The notes under the pieces are model-generated. The model saw only the letters and a list, made by a program, of their open reading frames with translations, did no database searches and was not told the origin of the DNA. Shown in pieces: positions 51,265 to 61,692 of a DNA stretch of 64,000 bases. Every line of letters begins with the position of its first letter. The stretch's first letter is position 1. The stretch is taken from positions 1 to 64,000 of the forward strand of contig SVED01000002.1 of the NCBI GenBank assembly GCA_015057515.1. Reading direction: 5' to 3'. Made by a program: the position numbers and the translations under genes. Source of the stretch: Lachnospiraceae bacterium (GTDB taxonomy: Bacteria; Bacillota; Clostridia; Lachnospirales; Lachnospiraceae).

Positions 51265-53391
51265 TTACAGGTGGAGTGTACGCTGCTTGATTTCTTTGGT
51301 TTTACCAACGTTCCAGAAGTTCTCACCAAGGTAACCACAGGTACGTCTTGTAACGTTCATCTTAGAGTGATCCTTGTTGCCACACTGAGGGCAAACCCAC
51401 TCGTTATCATCGTTTACAATTATTTCGCCGTCGTAGTCACAGATGTGACAGTAATCTGACTTAGTATTAAATTCAGCATATTGGATGTTATCGTATATAA
51501 ATCTGACTACTTCCTCAAGTGCATCTAAGTTATGTCTCATATTTGGTATTTCAACATAAGAGATAGCACCGCCAGATGAAATTGTCTGGAATTGACTTTC
51601 AAATCTAAACTTGCTGAAAGCATCAATTTTTTCACGGACATCAACATGGTAAGAGTTAGTGTAGTAGCCCTTGTCAGTAACATCTTCAACAGTACCAAAT
51701 TTCTCCTGATCAATACGAGCAAATCTGTAGCAGAGTGACTCAGCAGGAGTACCATAAAGTCCGAATCCAAGACCGGTTTCCGCTTTCCACTTGTCACAGG
51801 AAGCCTTAAGCTTTTTCATAACCTTAAGAGCAAATTCTTCACCCTTAGGGTCAGTGTGGCTTACGCCCTTCATAAGCTTAGTTACCTCGTACAAACCGAT
51901 ATATCCAAGAGAAATAGTTGAATAGCCGTCATGTAAAAGCTTATCAATCTTTTCACCCTTCTTGAGTCGTGCAATAGCACCATACTGCCAGTGAACAGGG
52001 CTTACATCAGATGTAATACCGTGAAGTGCATGGTGACGGCAGATGAGTGCATCATAGCAAAGCTGAAGTCTCTCGTCTAAGAGCTTCCAGAATTTGTCCT
52101 CGTCACCTTTGGCAATAAGACCAATCTGAGGAAGGTTAAGACTTACAACACCTTGGTTGAAACGACCTTCCCATTTGTAGTTGCCATCTTCGTCCTTCCA
52201 AGTAGAGAGGAAAGAACGGCATCCCATACAGGAGAATACATTACCTTCATAGTTTTCACGCATCTTCTTTGCTGAGATGTAATCCGGATAAAGTCTCTTA
52301 GCTGAACATTTAACTGCAAGCTTTGTGATATAGTCATATTTGCCACCCTTAAGGCAGTTGTGTTCATCTAATACATATATAAGCTTAGGGAAGGCTGGTG
52401 TAACATATACACCCTTTTCATTTTTAATACCTTCAAGTCGTTGTCTTAAAATCTCCTCAATAATAGTAGCATTTTCTTCCACATACTCATCCTTTGGATC
52501 AAGGTTAAGGAATAGTGTAACGAATGGAGACTGACCGTTAGTAGTCATCAAAGTATTAATCTGATATTGGATGGTCTGTACACCTGAGCGTAGCTCGTCA
52601 TTGAGACGATCCTGAGCCATTTTTTCTAATATAGTATCTTCGATTGTGTCACCAAAGTCTTCGATAAGCTTGCTTTTATATTTGTTATAGCTCTTGCGTA
52701 GATATTTGCCTAAGTGTCTTACATCAACTGACTGACCGCCGTACTGACTGCTGGCAACAGAAGATATAATCTGAGTCATAACAGTACATGCAACCTGGAA
52801 ACTTTTTGGACTCTCGATAAGCTTTCCGTTCATAACTGTTCCGTTGTCAAGCATGTCACCGATGTTGATAAGGCAGCAGTTAAATATAGGCTGGAGGAAG
52901 TAGTCGGCATCGTGGAAATGCAAAACTCCTTCGTCGTGAGCTTTAGATATCTTCTCTGGGAGAAGTATTCTTCTGGTAAGGTCTTTTGATACCTCGCCTG
53001 CGATGAGGTCTCTTTGAGTGGAGGCTACAGTTGCGTTTTTGTTGGAGTTTTCCTCCATAACATCCTTGTTTCGGTTTTGAATGAGACTTAAAATAGAATC
53101 GTCTGTTGTATTAGCTTTACGGACAAGCTCTCTGGTATAACGATAAATAATGTAAGTTTTAGCAAGTACAAACTTGCGATCGTCCATAAGCTTTTGCTCT
53201 ATAATATCCTGAATATCTTCAACTAACATTCTGGAACGGTTTTTAGCTTCAATTCCCTGTACAATCTCTTCAATCTTTTCGTCAGAAATTTTCTCGCATG
53301 GTTCAACTTCTGCGTTAGCCTTCTGGATGGCTATAACGATTTTTGAACGGTCATAGGTGACGGTATGACCATCTCGTTTGATAACTTTCAT
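51265..53391 (-). CDS. nrdD: Anaerobic ribonucleoside-triphosphate reductase
   Basis: N-terminal ATP-cone, class III core, zinc Cys pairs, glycyl-radical site RTCGYLGENFWN. Confidence 0.97.
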   Translation of the reverse strand: MKVIKRDGHTVTYDRSKIVIAIQKANAEVEPCEKISDEKIEEIVQGIEAKNRSRMLVEDIQDIIEQKLMDDRKFVLAKTYIIYRYTRELVRKANTTDDSILSLIQNRNKDVMEENSNKNATVASTQRDLIAGEVSKDLTRRILLPEKISKAHDEGVLHFHDADYFLQPIFNCCLINIGDMLDNGTVMNGKLIESPKSFQVACTVMTQIISSVASSQYGGQSVDVRHLGKYLRKSYNKYKSKLIEDFGDTIEDTILEKMAQDRLNDELRSGVQTIQYQINTLMTTNGQSPFVTLFLNLDPKDEYVEENATIIEEILRQRLEGIKNEKGVYVTPAFPKLIYVLDEHNCLKGGKYDYITKLAVKCSAKRLYPDYISAKKMRENYEGNVFSCMGCRSFLSTWKDEDGNYKWEGRFNQGVVSLNLPQIGLIAKGDEDKFWKLLDERLQLCYDALICRHHALHGITSDVSPVHWQYGAIARLKKGEKIDKLLHDGYSTISLGYIGLYEVTKLMKGVSHTDPKGEEFALKVMKKLKASCDKWKAETGLGFGLYGTPAESLCYRFARIDQEKFGTVEDVTDKGYYTNSYHVDVREKIDAFSKFRFESQFQTISSGGAISYVEIPNMRHNLDALEEVVRFIYDNIQYAEFNTKSDYCHICDYDGEIIVNDDNEWVCPQCGNKDHSKMNVTRRTCGYLGENFWNVGKTKEIKQRTLHL

Positions 53392-53465
53392 AATACCTCT
53401 CCTAACTAAATGTAGCTTTTTCTTGTGGGAAATAGCGCAAACTACCCCTATGGATTGTTATTATA

Positions 53466-53480
53466 ACACCAAATACAAGG
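53466..53480 (-). promoter_or_regulatory. Weak NrdR-box-like half of tandem site
   Basis: ACACCAAATACAAGG; 21 bp from the better box. Confidence 0.4.
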
Positions 53481-53485
53481 TTTGT

Positions 53486-53501
53486 CCACAAAATATAGTG
53501 C
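53486..53501 (-). promoter_or_regulatory. NrdR-box-like site overlapping nrdD promoter -35
   Basis: cCACAAAATATAGTGc; minus-strand promoter TGGACA-17 bp-TATAAT overlaps these sites. Confidence 0.6.
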
Positions 53502-53638
53502 TAAAAATTAAAAAAATTACAAGATGTTGTGATTTTGTGAGCGAAAATTTACTAGTGAAAATGTGTAAAAACACGTATTTGCAATGGTTTAAGGGAATAT
53601 AGTTGACATAAAAAACGAACATAATGATGGTTGTTCAA

Positions 53639-53654
53639 ACACAATATATAGTGT
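53639..53654. promoter_or_regulatory. Consensus-matching NrdR box
   Basis: ACACAATATATAGTGT matches ACACWATATATWGTGT. Confidence 0.65.
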
Positions 53655-53767
53655 TTTGTATGTATAAAGTGTGAAAAAAAGAAAAGTATCTTTATTTTTA
53701 TATGGATTTGTGGTATAAAAGTTTATGGAAAATAAATAAATTATTTTTATAGAAGGGATTATTTGAT

Positions 53768-54841
53768 ATGAAAAAAGGTTTTAAGAAGCTTGGGGTGGCT
53801 ATGTCTTTTGTATTGTGTGCTACCATGGCTGTAGGATGTTCAAAATCAACTAAGAAGATGCAGGAGGATATGATTGATAAGTATGCTTCCTATTGTCAGC
53901 TTGGAGAGTATAAGGATATTGCATATGAGAAAACAGAGACTGAGATAACAGATGAGGTTATATCATCTCAGGTAAATTACTATTTATCCAGCTATGCTGT
54001 TACTGAAAGTGTAACAACAGGAACAACAAAAAATGGCGATACTGTAAATATAGATTTTCTTGGTACAGTAGACGGTGTTGCTTTTGACGGAGGCTCAACA
54101 GATGGTATGGGATATACTCTTACACTGGGAGCTGGAACAATGATTGATGGTTTTGAGGAACAGATTGTTGGACATGATGTTGGAGAGACATTTGATATAG
54201 AAGTAACCTTCCCAGAAAACTACGGTAATGCTGAGCTTGCCGGAGTAGATGCTGTTTTTGAGATTACTATTAATAGTATTGAAGTTAGTACACTTCCAGA
54301 CTATAATGATGATTTTATTGCTGCAAACACAGATTATGCTACAGTTGCTGAGTTTGAGCAGGCTATAACAGATAGTATTAAGGAAAGTGATGACAGTGCA
54401 AATAAAACCGCTATTATAGATAAAATTATAGCAACAACTACTATTGAGAAATATCCTGAAAAGGAAATGCAGAAACTTATAGATACAACTATTAAGGAAG
54501 TAACTGATGAGGCTTCTTCTTACGGATACGATTTGGCGACTTATGTATCAGCCAGATATGGTATGTCTGAAGAATATTTCAGAAATTATGTAAGTGGTGT
54601 TGCTGAAGACTTCATGCAGGAGAAGATAGTTATCTGTGCCATTGCAGATGCAGAAGGGATTACTGTAACTGAAGATGAGTGTAAGGAATACAAGCAGACA
54701 ATGATGGATACTCTCGGTGTAACTGAGGAGGAGCTTGATAAAACTTATACAGAGGAGGATGTTATATACTATACAGTTGCAGACAAGGTATATGACTTCC
54801 TTTTAGAGAATAATCCTGGTCAGACAGCTACAGCAGAATAA
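53768..54841 (+). CDS. Exported FKBP/trigger-factor-like lipoprotein
   Basis: Lipobox VGCS; FKBP domain NGDTVNIDFLGTVDGVAFDGG, IDGFEEQIVG; trigger-factor-like C-terminal helices. Confidence 0.85.
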   Translation: MKKGFKKLGVAMSFVLCATMAVGCSKSTKKMQEDMIDKYASYCQLGEYKDIAYEKTETEITDEVISSQVNYYLSSYAVTESVTTGTTKNGDTVNIDFLGTVDGVAFDGGSTDGMGYTLTLGAGTMIDGFEEQIVGHDVGETFDIEVTFPENYGNAELAGVDAVFEITINSIEVSTLPDYNDDFIAANTDYATVAEFEQAITDSIKESDDSANKTAIIDKIIATTTIEKYPEKEMQKLIDTTIKEVTDEASSYGYDLATYVSARYGMSEEYFRNYVSGVAEDFMQEKIVICAIADAEGITVTEDECKEYKQTMMDTLGVTEEELDKTYTEEDVIYYTVADKVYDFLLENNPGQTATAE

Positions 54842-54853
54842 ACTCAATAATAA

Positions 54854-54883
54854 TTGACAATAGACAGTCTGTGATGATATTAT
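54854..54883 (+). promoter_or_regulatory. tRNA promoter
   Basis: TTGACA (54854-54859), 18-bp spacer, TATTAT (54878-54883). Confidence 0.7.
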
Positions 54884-54896
54884 ACAGACTGTACTT

Positions 54897-54980
54897 GCAG
54901 TCGTGGCGGAATTGGCATACGCGCATGATTCAGGTTCATGTCCACTTACGTGGGTGTGGGTTCAAGTCCCATCGACTGCA
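54897..54980 (+). tRNA. tRNA-Leu (CAG)
   Basis: GCAGTCG/CGACTGC acceptor stem, anticodon loop TTCAGGT, variable arm, GGTTCAAGTCC T arm; 84 nt, CCA not encoded. Confidence 0.95.
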
Positions 54981-54986
54981 TTTAAT

Positions 54987-55022
54987 AAAAAGCCAAGAAA
55001 ACATTGTTTCTTGGCTTTTTAT
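54987..55022 (+). terminator. Rho-independent terminator after tRNA-Leu
   Basis: aaaagccaagaaa ... tttcttggctttttattt. Confidence 0.85.
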
Positions 55023-55063
55023 TTGTTATAATTTTGATATCTATATGTATAGGAGATTAATCA

Positions 55064-56083
55064 ATGAACATTTTAGTTACTGGTGGTGCAGGATTTATTG
55101 GCAGTCATACCTGCGTAGAACTTATACAGGCTGGATATAACATTGTTGTTTTAGATAACTTGGTTAATTCCAGCAAAGAAGCAATAAAAAGAGTAGAAAA
55201 GATAACTGGTAAAACCATATCTTTTTATCCGGTAGATTTGTTGGATATTGAAGGTGTACATCAGATATTTGATAATGAAAATATACAGGCAGTAATTCAT
55301 TTTGCCGGTCTTAAGGCAGTTGGCGAATCTGTAGCAAAACCATGGGAATATTACAATAATAACATAACAGGAACCTTGAATTTGTGCCGTGTTATGATGG
55401 ATCACAATGTAAAAAATATTATATTTAGTTCCTCTGCTACAGTGTATGGAGACCCAAAGGAGATACCTATTACTGAGGAATGTCCAAAGGGAGAAATTAC
55501 TAACCCTTATGGTCACACTAAAAGTATGTTAGAGCAGATTCTTATAGATATCCAAAAAGCAGACCCGGAGTGGAATGTTGTTTTGCTCAGATATTTTAAT
55601 CCTATTGGTGCTCATGAAAGTGGTCTTATAGGAGAGGATCCTTGTGGGATTCCGAACAATCTGGTTCCTTATATAGCAAAGGTTGCTGTGGGCCAGCTGG
55701 AGAAATTGGGAGTATTTGGAAACGACTACAATACACCAGATGGAACAGGAGTTAGAGATTACATTCATGTTGTAGATTTGGCTGTGGGCCATGTGAAGGC
55801 ATTAAAGAAAATAGAAGAAAAGTCAGGCCTTTCAATATACAATTTAGGAACTGGTCGAGGATACAGCGTGCTTCAGGTAGCAGAGGCTTATGGAAGAGCT
55901 GCAGGTAAAGACATTCCTTATGAAATTAAACCACGTAGAGCAGGGGATATTGCAACCTGTTATGCTGATTGTGCCAAGGCAAAGAAAGAATTGGGCTGGG
56001 AAGCTATGTATGACATAGATAGAATGTGTCAGGATTCCTGGAGATGGCAGAGTACAAATCCAACAGGATATGACAAAAATTAG
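55064..56083 (+). CDS. galE: UDP-glucose 4-epimerase
   Basis: NILVTGGAGFIGSHTCVELI, SSATVYGDP, NPYGHTKSMLE, NPIGAHESGLIGEDP. Confidence 0.96.
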   Translation: MNILVTGGAGFIGSHTCVELIQAGYNIVVLDNLVNSSKEAIKRVEKITGKTISFYPVDLLDIEGVHQIFDNENIQAVIHFAGLKAVGESVAKPWEYYNNNITGTLNLCRVMMDHNVKNIIFSSSATVYGDPKEIPITEECPKGEITNPYGHTKSMLEQILIDIQKADPEWNVVLLRYFNPIGAHESGLIGEDPCGIPNNLVPYIAKVAVGQLEKLGVFGNDYNTPDGTGVRDYIHVVDLAVGHVKALKKIEEKSGLSIYNLGTGRGYSVLQVAEAYGRAAGKDIPYEIKPRRAGDIATCYADCAKAKKELGWEAMYDIDRMCQDSWRWQSTNPTGYDKN

Positions 56084-56091
56084 GAGATTAT

Positions 56092-57798
56092 ATGGGAAAT
56101 AAGATTTCAGCGAGATATTTAAAAATGAATACTGAAGATATCAAAAGAGAAGTCTTGAAGAATCGAAAAAAACACATTCCAAAGATTCCTGCATATTTCA
56201 CTAAAGGTTATGATGTGGATGAGATAGTTGAGAGTGGCTGTAAATGTTATCGTATATTGCCAAAAGATTCCTTCAATGGAACATACATCGTGTATTTGTA
56301 TGGTAGTCATATGTGTAACAATATCCTTGATGAGCAGTGGCAGTTTGTGTATGATTTGTGCAAGGATACAGGTGTAGGTCTCTTTGTTCCTATGTACCCT
56401 CTTGCTCCAGAAAGTAGCTGTAGAGAGCTTTTTAATATGCTGACAAAGGCATATTCTAATTTTGCAAAAAGCTTTGATGTAGGCAAGGTGATTTTGTTGG
56501 GGGATGGTTCAGGTGCAGGCTTGTGCCTTTCTCTTACTATGCTGGCATGGAAGGATGGTTATAGAAAACCAGATCAGATTATTATGTTGTCTCCTGTCAT
56601 TGATACGGAATTTTTTGATCAGGAACTGGAAGAACAATTGAAGGCTGCTAATGGGGTGGATCCATATTGTTTTTACAACGAATCAGTTAAGGATTTTCTT
56701 AATACCCACTGGGTCAAAGACTATGCAGTAAAGACAGAATATACCAGTCCTTATTACGGAGATTACACAGATATATGTGATGATATAGTTGTATTTTCAG
56801 GTGATTCAGATATATACAATTGTTACGCTACAGCCTTTTATAATAAAGCAAAACAGCAGGGTGTAACCATTAGATATTATGAATTTCTTGATGAAGGACA
56901 CAATTTTTTAATTAATTCAAAGTCAGATACAAGAAACGAAGCCATGGAGTATCTGAGAGATGTTTTGAACAAGACATACAATGCATCAATAAAGGATATA
57001 TATCCTTTGTCAAAGATTGCAGAGGTAAGTAAGAGACACCCAGATATTATTAAAGATGAGTGGGCAAGAAAGTTTATATATTCTAATAAGTTCGATTTTG
57101 AAGGCAAATATAAAGAGAGCAAATACAGAGATTTGGTTTTAATGTCAAGGTATATTGCTTGTGATACCATTGTTGGCCAATATATAAAGAAGTTTCCGAA
57201 TTCAACAATTGTCAATGTAGGATGTAAGCTTGATAATATGTTTAAACGTTTGGATAATGGAAGAATACAGTGGTACAGTGTTGATAGTCACAATATTATG
57301 TCTGTAAGAAGGGCAATATACGGAGATATTCCTCGAGAGAAAACTATAGGCAGAAGCATTATGGACTTTACATGGATTGAGGATATTATATGCAACAGAA
57401 GCAAAGGTGTAATGTTTGTTTTTAATGATTCATTGACTACCTTTAAATTACCTCGTATTAAAGAACTGCTTGACAAGATAAGAAATAGATTTCCAGGATG
57501 TGAAATAGTTTTTATCGCAACTACTAAAGACGCGACTTTGTACAATAATATGATAAAAAAGAATTGTATAACTGCCAGAGGAAAGATTAGAATGTCAATT
57601 GATGATGCCTATAATGTGTTGAATGACTGGCGTCCTGATTACAAGGTGTTAGACGAGGTGTCTATCTTAGAATATCGACCACGTATGGGTAAAAACAGTA
57701 TATGGACAAAGCTTGCAATTGCCTATAATCAGACTACTAACAACCATAAAGTAGTACATGCAAAGCTGGGTAGTGAAGCTTACGATATTATTTCATAA
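56092..57798 (+). CDS. Alpha/beta-hydrolase domain fused to leucine carboxyl methyltransferase-like domain
   Basis: N-terminal HSL-like fold (LLGDGSGAGLCLSL, VVFSGDSDIY, DEGHNF); C-terminal LCM-like (RYIACDTIVGQYIKKFPNSTIVNVGCKLDNMFKRL, WYSVDSHNIM). Confidence 0.7.
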   Translation: MGNKISARYLKMNTEDIKREVLKNRKKHIPKIPAYFTKGYDVDEIVESGCKCYRILPKDSFNGTYIVYLYGSHMCNNILDEQWQFVYDLCKDTGVGLFVPMYPLAPESSCRELFNMLTKAYSNFAKSFDVGKVILLGDGSGAGLCLSLTMLAWKDGYRKPDQIIMLSPVIDTEFFDQELEEQLKAANGVDPYCFYNESVKDFLNTHWVKDYAVKTEYTSPYYGDYTDICDDIVVFSGDSDIYNCYATAFYNKAKQQGVTIRYYEFLDEGHNFLINSKSDTRNEAMEYLRDVLNKTYNASIKDIYPLSKIAEVSKRHPDIIKDEWARKFIYSNKFDFEGKYKESKYRDLVLMSRYIACDTIVGQYIKKFPNSTIVNVGCKLDNMFKRLDNGRIQWYSVDSHNIMSVRRAIYGDIPREKTIGRSIMDFTWIEDIICNRSKGVMFVFNDSLTTFKLPRIKELLDKIRNRFPGCEIVFIATTKDATLYNNMIKKNCITARGKIRMSIDDAYNVLNDWRPDYKVLDEVSILEYRPRMGKNSIWTKLAIAYNQTTNNHKVVHAKLGSEAYDIIS

Positions 57799-57836
57799 AC
57801 TATCAGGTGTTTCCAATGGAAACCTTGATAGTTTTT
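57797..57836 (+). terminator. Rho-independent terminator
   Basis: aaactatcaggtgtttcc ... ggaaaccttgatagttttt. Confidence 0.8.
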
Positions 57837-57864
57837 GTGCATAAAACGTATTTTGGGAGGTTAT

Positions 57865-58632
57865 ATGTTAAAAGCAGAGCATTTAATAAAAACATTCGAA
57901 AAAAATGAAAAGAAGGGTAAAAAGATAAGATTTAATGCGGTAGACGATATATCTATGGAAGTAAAGCAAGGTGAGATTGTGGGCGTTCTAGGACCAAATG
58001 GAGCAGGAAAAACAACTCTTCTTCGCATGTTAGGAAGTCTTATGAAACCAACCGCAGGTCAGGTTTTTCTTGAACTTGATGGGGAGGTGTATACGGATGA
58101 GAGATATATCAAACAAAACATAGGATATATTTCCGGTAACACAAAGCTACATGGAAGACTTAGTACAAGAGAGCTGCTTATGCTTATGGGTGATATATAT
58201 GGAATGGACAAGGAAGAGACTAAGGAACGCATAGAAGAAATTGCTAAAGTTTTAAACTTAGGTGAATTCATAGATAATAGAATAGAAAAGCTTTCCACAG
58301 GTCAGACACAGAGAGCGTCTATATCCAGATGTCTAATACATAAGCCGCAAATATATATATTTGATGAGCCTACACTAGGTCTTGATATTATCAGCAGCAG
58401 TGCCATAGTGGATTTCATAAAGAAAGAGAAGGAACAGAAGAAAACAGTTATATATTCAACTCACTATATGGAAGAGGCGGAATACCTTTGTGACAGAGTC
58501 TTTATAATTAATAAGGGAAGCATAATATATGAGGGTACCGTGGCAAACCTTAAAAAGGTTACAGGAGAAGAAAATCTAAGGGATGCATTTAAGGTACTTA
58601 TAGGCAAGGAGGGTATGGACTATGAATTTTAG
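57865..58632 (+). CDS. NatA-type ABC transporter ATPase
   Basis: GPNGAGKTTLLRML, LSTGQTQRASISRCL, YIFDEPTLGLD. Confidence 0.9.
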   Translation: MLKAEHLIKTFEKNEKKGKKIRFNAVDDISMEVKQGEIVGVLGPNGAGKTTLLRMLGSLMKPTAGQVFLELDGEVYTDERYIKQNIGYISGNTKLHGRLSTRELLMLMGDIYGMDKEETKERIEEIAKVLNLGEFIDNRIEKLSTGQTQRASISRCLIHKPQIYIFDEPTLGLDIISSSAIVDFIKKEKEQKKTVIYSTHYMEEAEYLCDRVFIINKGSIIYEGTVANLKKVTGEENLRDAFKVLIGKEGMDYEF

Positions 58633-60639
58633 AATAGTAAAAGCCCTATACAAAAAAGAAATTTTAGATGTATTAAGAGATAAGAAAACTGTTGTAATGA
58701 TGCTGGTAGTACCACTTATACTTTATCCTCTTATGCTGGTTGCAGGTATGTATATTATGACCAGTGTATCTACCAGTATGTCTGAGCAAAATTACAAGGT
58801 GGCCTTGGCTGTTGAAGAAGACACAGAGGATATAGAGAAGTTTTTTTTGGAAAATCAGGATGATGGTTATTCCATATCAATAGTTGATGTAGATGATTTG
58901 GAACAGGCTCTTGCAAGTGGAGATATAGATTTATTTATTGAAAAAAAGGTTGTAGATGGGAAGGATACATTTGTAATAAGCTACTTGTCTGCAATTACAA
59001 ATTCAAACTATGCCACAGATATTGCAATTGATGTGTTGCAAGGTTATTCTATGAGCATTACCGAGAGGATTATTGAGGAAGCGGGATTAAAGGTAAGTGA
59101 TGTGTTAAGCCCTATAAATATTGCCTTGTTGGATAAATCTAGCAACGAAGAATCTGCGGGTAGTTTAATGGGTACTGTGGTTCCTTTATGCTTATAATGA
59201 GCTTGCTTATGGGTACTATGTATCCTGCTATAGATACCACTGCAGGAGAAAGAGAAAGGGGAACTTTGGAAACAGTGCTTACTCTCCCGGTTACCAATCA
59301 AGAAGTGTTTTTTAGCAAATTTTTGACAGTAGCCACTATCGGAACTGTTTCGGCAACTTTAAATATTATATCTATGGGCGGAATAGGTATATATATGTAT
59401 AAACTGATGAAGGGTGTTGGTGCAGATGCTCCGGTAGATATGAGTAGATTTGTGCCTGCCATAGTTGTAAGCGCCTTATGCATACTTGCCTTTGCAGTTT
59501 TTATCAGTGCTATTTCTATGTGTGTATGCGTATTTGCAAAAAGCTTTAAGGAGGCAAATAACTATGTAACACCTTTGGCTTTGGTAGTGGTTTTTGCATC
59601 CATGGTATCTATTATGCCAAATGTGGAACTAACATCAAATATGGCCCTTATTCCAGTGTCAAATATATGTCTTTTGATTAGAGATATGCTGGCTTTTAAA
59701 TTTAATCTGGGAACTATCGGTATAGTTCTTATAAGTAACGTTATATACGGAATGTTATCTGTGGTATTGCTTGGAAAAATATACAATAGCGAGTCTATAC
59801 TTTTCGGTGATGAAGGGGCATCTATGCAGCTTTTTGAAAAGAGAAGTAACATAAAAAAAGGCGGGGTTCCAAGCTTGGGAGATGCCTGGCTGGTGCTGGC
59901 AGTAACCCTATTACTTATGATATACGTAGGTGGTATGGTTCAGATAAAATATGGATATCTGGGTGTTATTGTCACACAGCTCATAGTGGCTGGTGTATCT
60001 GTTTTGGTGGCATTATATACAAAAAAGAGCATGAGAGAAACCTTCAAATTAAACTTGCCTAAGCTTAGACATATATTAGGCGGACTTCTTATGCTTTTTG
60101 GTGGAGTTCTCATAGGCATGATACTTACAGCTATAGCCAGTATTTTCTTTAAAAACAGTGCAGCTGAAATGGGGGATACAATGAGCTATCTTATGGGTGA
60201 TAGCTTCCTTATTTCCCTACTTATGGTAGCAGTTTTGCCGGCTATATGTGAGGAGTTGATGTTTAGAGGATATATATTTGCTTCCTTGGAAAATAAGTTG
60301 AATTACAAGAAAGCTATAATATTTGCAGGCTTATTATTTGGTGCCTACCATATGAATATCACTCAGTTTTTTGCCACTGCATTACTGGGGATTATAATGT
60401 GCTATGTAGCATACAAATCAAGAAGTATTTTGCCGGGTATAATAATGCATTTTACAAATAATGCACTGTCCGTCGTGGTGATGTATTATCCTGACCAGGT
60501 TGCTAAGGTAGCACCTGTATTAGCAAAAGAAACCTTGATGCTTTCTGATGTTTTTCTGATTTTGGCGGTGGGGGTTGCCTTGCTTATGCTGGGTAAATAT
60601 ATCATTCAAAAAAAGAATATAACACAGGAAGAAAGATAA
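58622..60639 (+). pseudogene. NatB-type ABC permease fused to CPBP protease, interrupted by an apparent -1 frameshift near 59185
   Basis: ORFs 58622-59197 and 59188-60639 join into one permease/CPBP protein if one T is added to CCTTTATG; C-terminal EELMFRGY, LLFGAYH, MHFTNN. Confidence 0.75.
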
Positions 60640-60728
60640 AAGAAATTGTCTGAATTCGTTGTTAATAAATTTAAAATGTGTTAGAATAACTATGTATGAT
60701 ATAAGATTGAGAAGGAATTGATGTACTT

Positions 60729-61676
60729 ATGAAAAATGTCATAATAAAAGCTATTTTGTATCTTGCCTGTGGGGGTGTACTGGTAGCTATTGGAGTGATT
60801 ATTGGCATTAACGTTAACTTGTCAAAGGTTACACCTAGATTTGTTAATCCAGAGGGGTATACATGGACAATGTACGAGAGTCAGGAAGGCTCTGCTATAT
60901 ATGATAATTATTGGAGATTTATCTATGCCAGTTATATTCTTGTAGGATCTCCTCCTGACTATGAACTATATAAGATAGTCAAGGAAGTGCCACGACACGA
61001 ATATGATTTGGAGAATTTTTATATTGAAGAGCAGGATGATGTAATGTACTATCATAGTGATGATGGTGCAAGAGAGTCATATGTGGCTATAGATGTTTCT
61101 TCGTTTCAGTCTAGTATAGACTGGGAAGCTGTAAAAGCAGATGGTGTTGATGCTGTTATGATTCGAGTTGGCTACAGGGGCTATGGCTCTGAGGGCAAGC
61201 TGGTTATAGATGACATGTTTGTGGAGCATATAGAAGGTGCTACGGCAGCAGGTTTAAAGGTGGGCGTTTACTTTTTTAGTCAGGCCTTGAACTACAATGA
61301 AGGTGTAGAGGAAGCAAGGTTTGCACTGGCTGCAATCAGAGAGTACAACATTACATGTCCTGTAGTTATTGATACAGAGCTTATAGAGGCTGATGGTGCA
61401 AGAACTGAAGGACTGGATGTAGCGGCTCGTACAGATGGTATAGTTGGTTTTTGCGAGACTGTAAAGGAAGCCGGCTATACACCAATGATATATGCCAATC
61501 GTAATTGGTATGTACAATGCCTTGATATGAGAAGACTTGGTGAGTATAAACTTTGGCTGGCCCACTATGTAAATCAACCTGATTTTCCATATGAGTTTAC
61601 TGGATGGCAGTATACCAATGAGGGAAGCGTTGATGGTATATCAGGTAGTGTTGATATGAACGTTTGGTTTGAGTGA
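60729..61676 (+). CDS. Membrane-anchored glycoside hydrolase family 25 (lysozyme-like)
   Basis: N-terminal TM; VAIDVSSFQSSIDW, MIRVGYRGYG, VVIDTEL, GWQYTNEGSVDGISGSVDMNVW. Confidence 0.9.
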   Translation: MKNVIIKAILYLACGGVLVAIGVIIGINVNLSKVTPRFVNPEGYTWTMYESQEGSAIYDNYWRFIYASYILVGSPPDYELYKIVKEVPRHEYDLENFYIEEQDDVMYYHSDDGARESYVAIDVSSFQSSIDWEAVKADGVDAVMIRVGYRGYGSEGKLVIDDMFVEHIEGATAAGLKVGVYFFSQALNYNEGVEEARFALAAIREYNITCPVVIDTELIEADGARTEGLDVAARTDGIVGFCETVKEAGYTPMIYANRNWYVQCLDMRRLGEYKLWLAHYVNQPDFPYEFTGWQYTNEGSVDGISGSVDMNVWFE

Positions 61677-61692
61677 GTATGGGAGATGGAGT

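Noticed and set aside
54871-55140. 89-aa plus-strand ORF
   Set aside because: Runs through tRNA-Leu, its terminator and the galE start; spurious.
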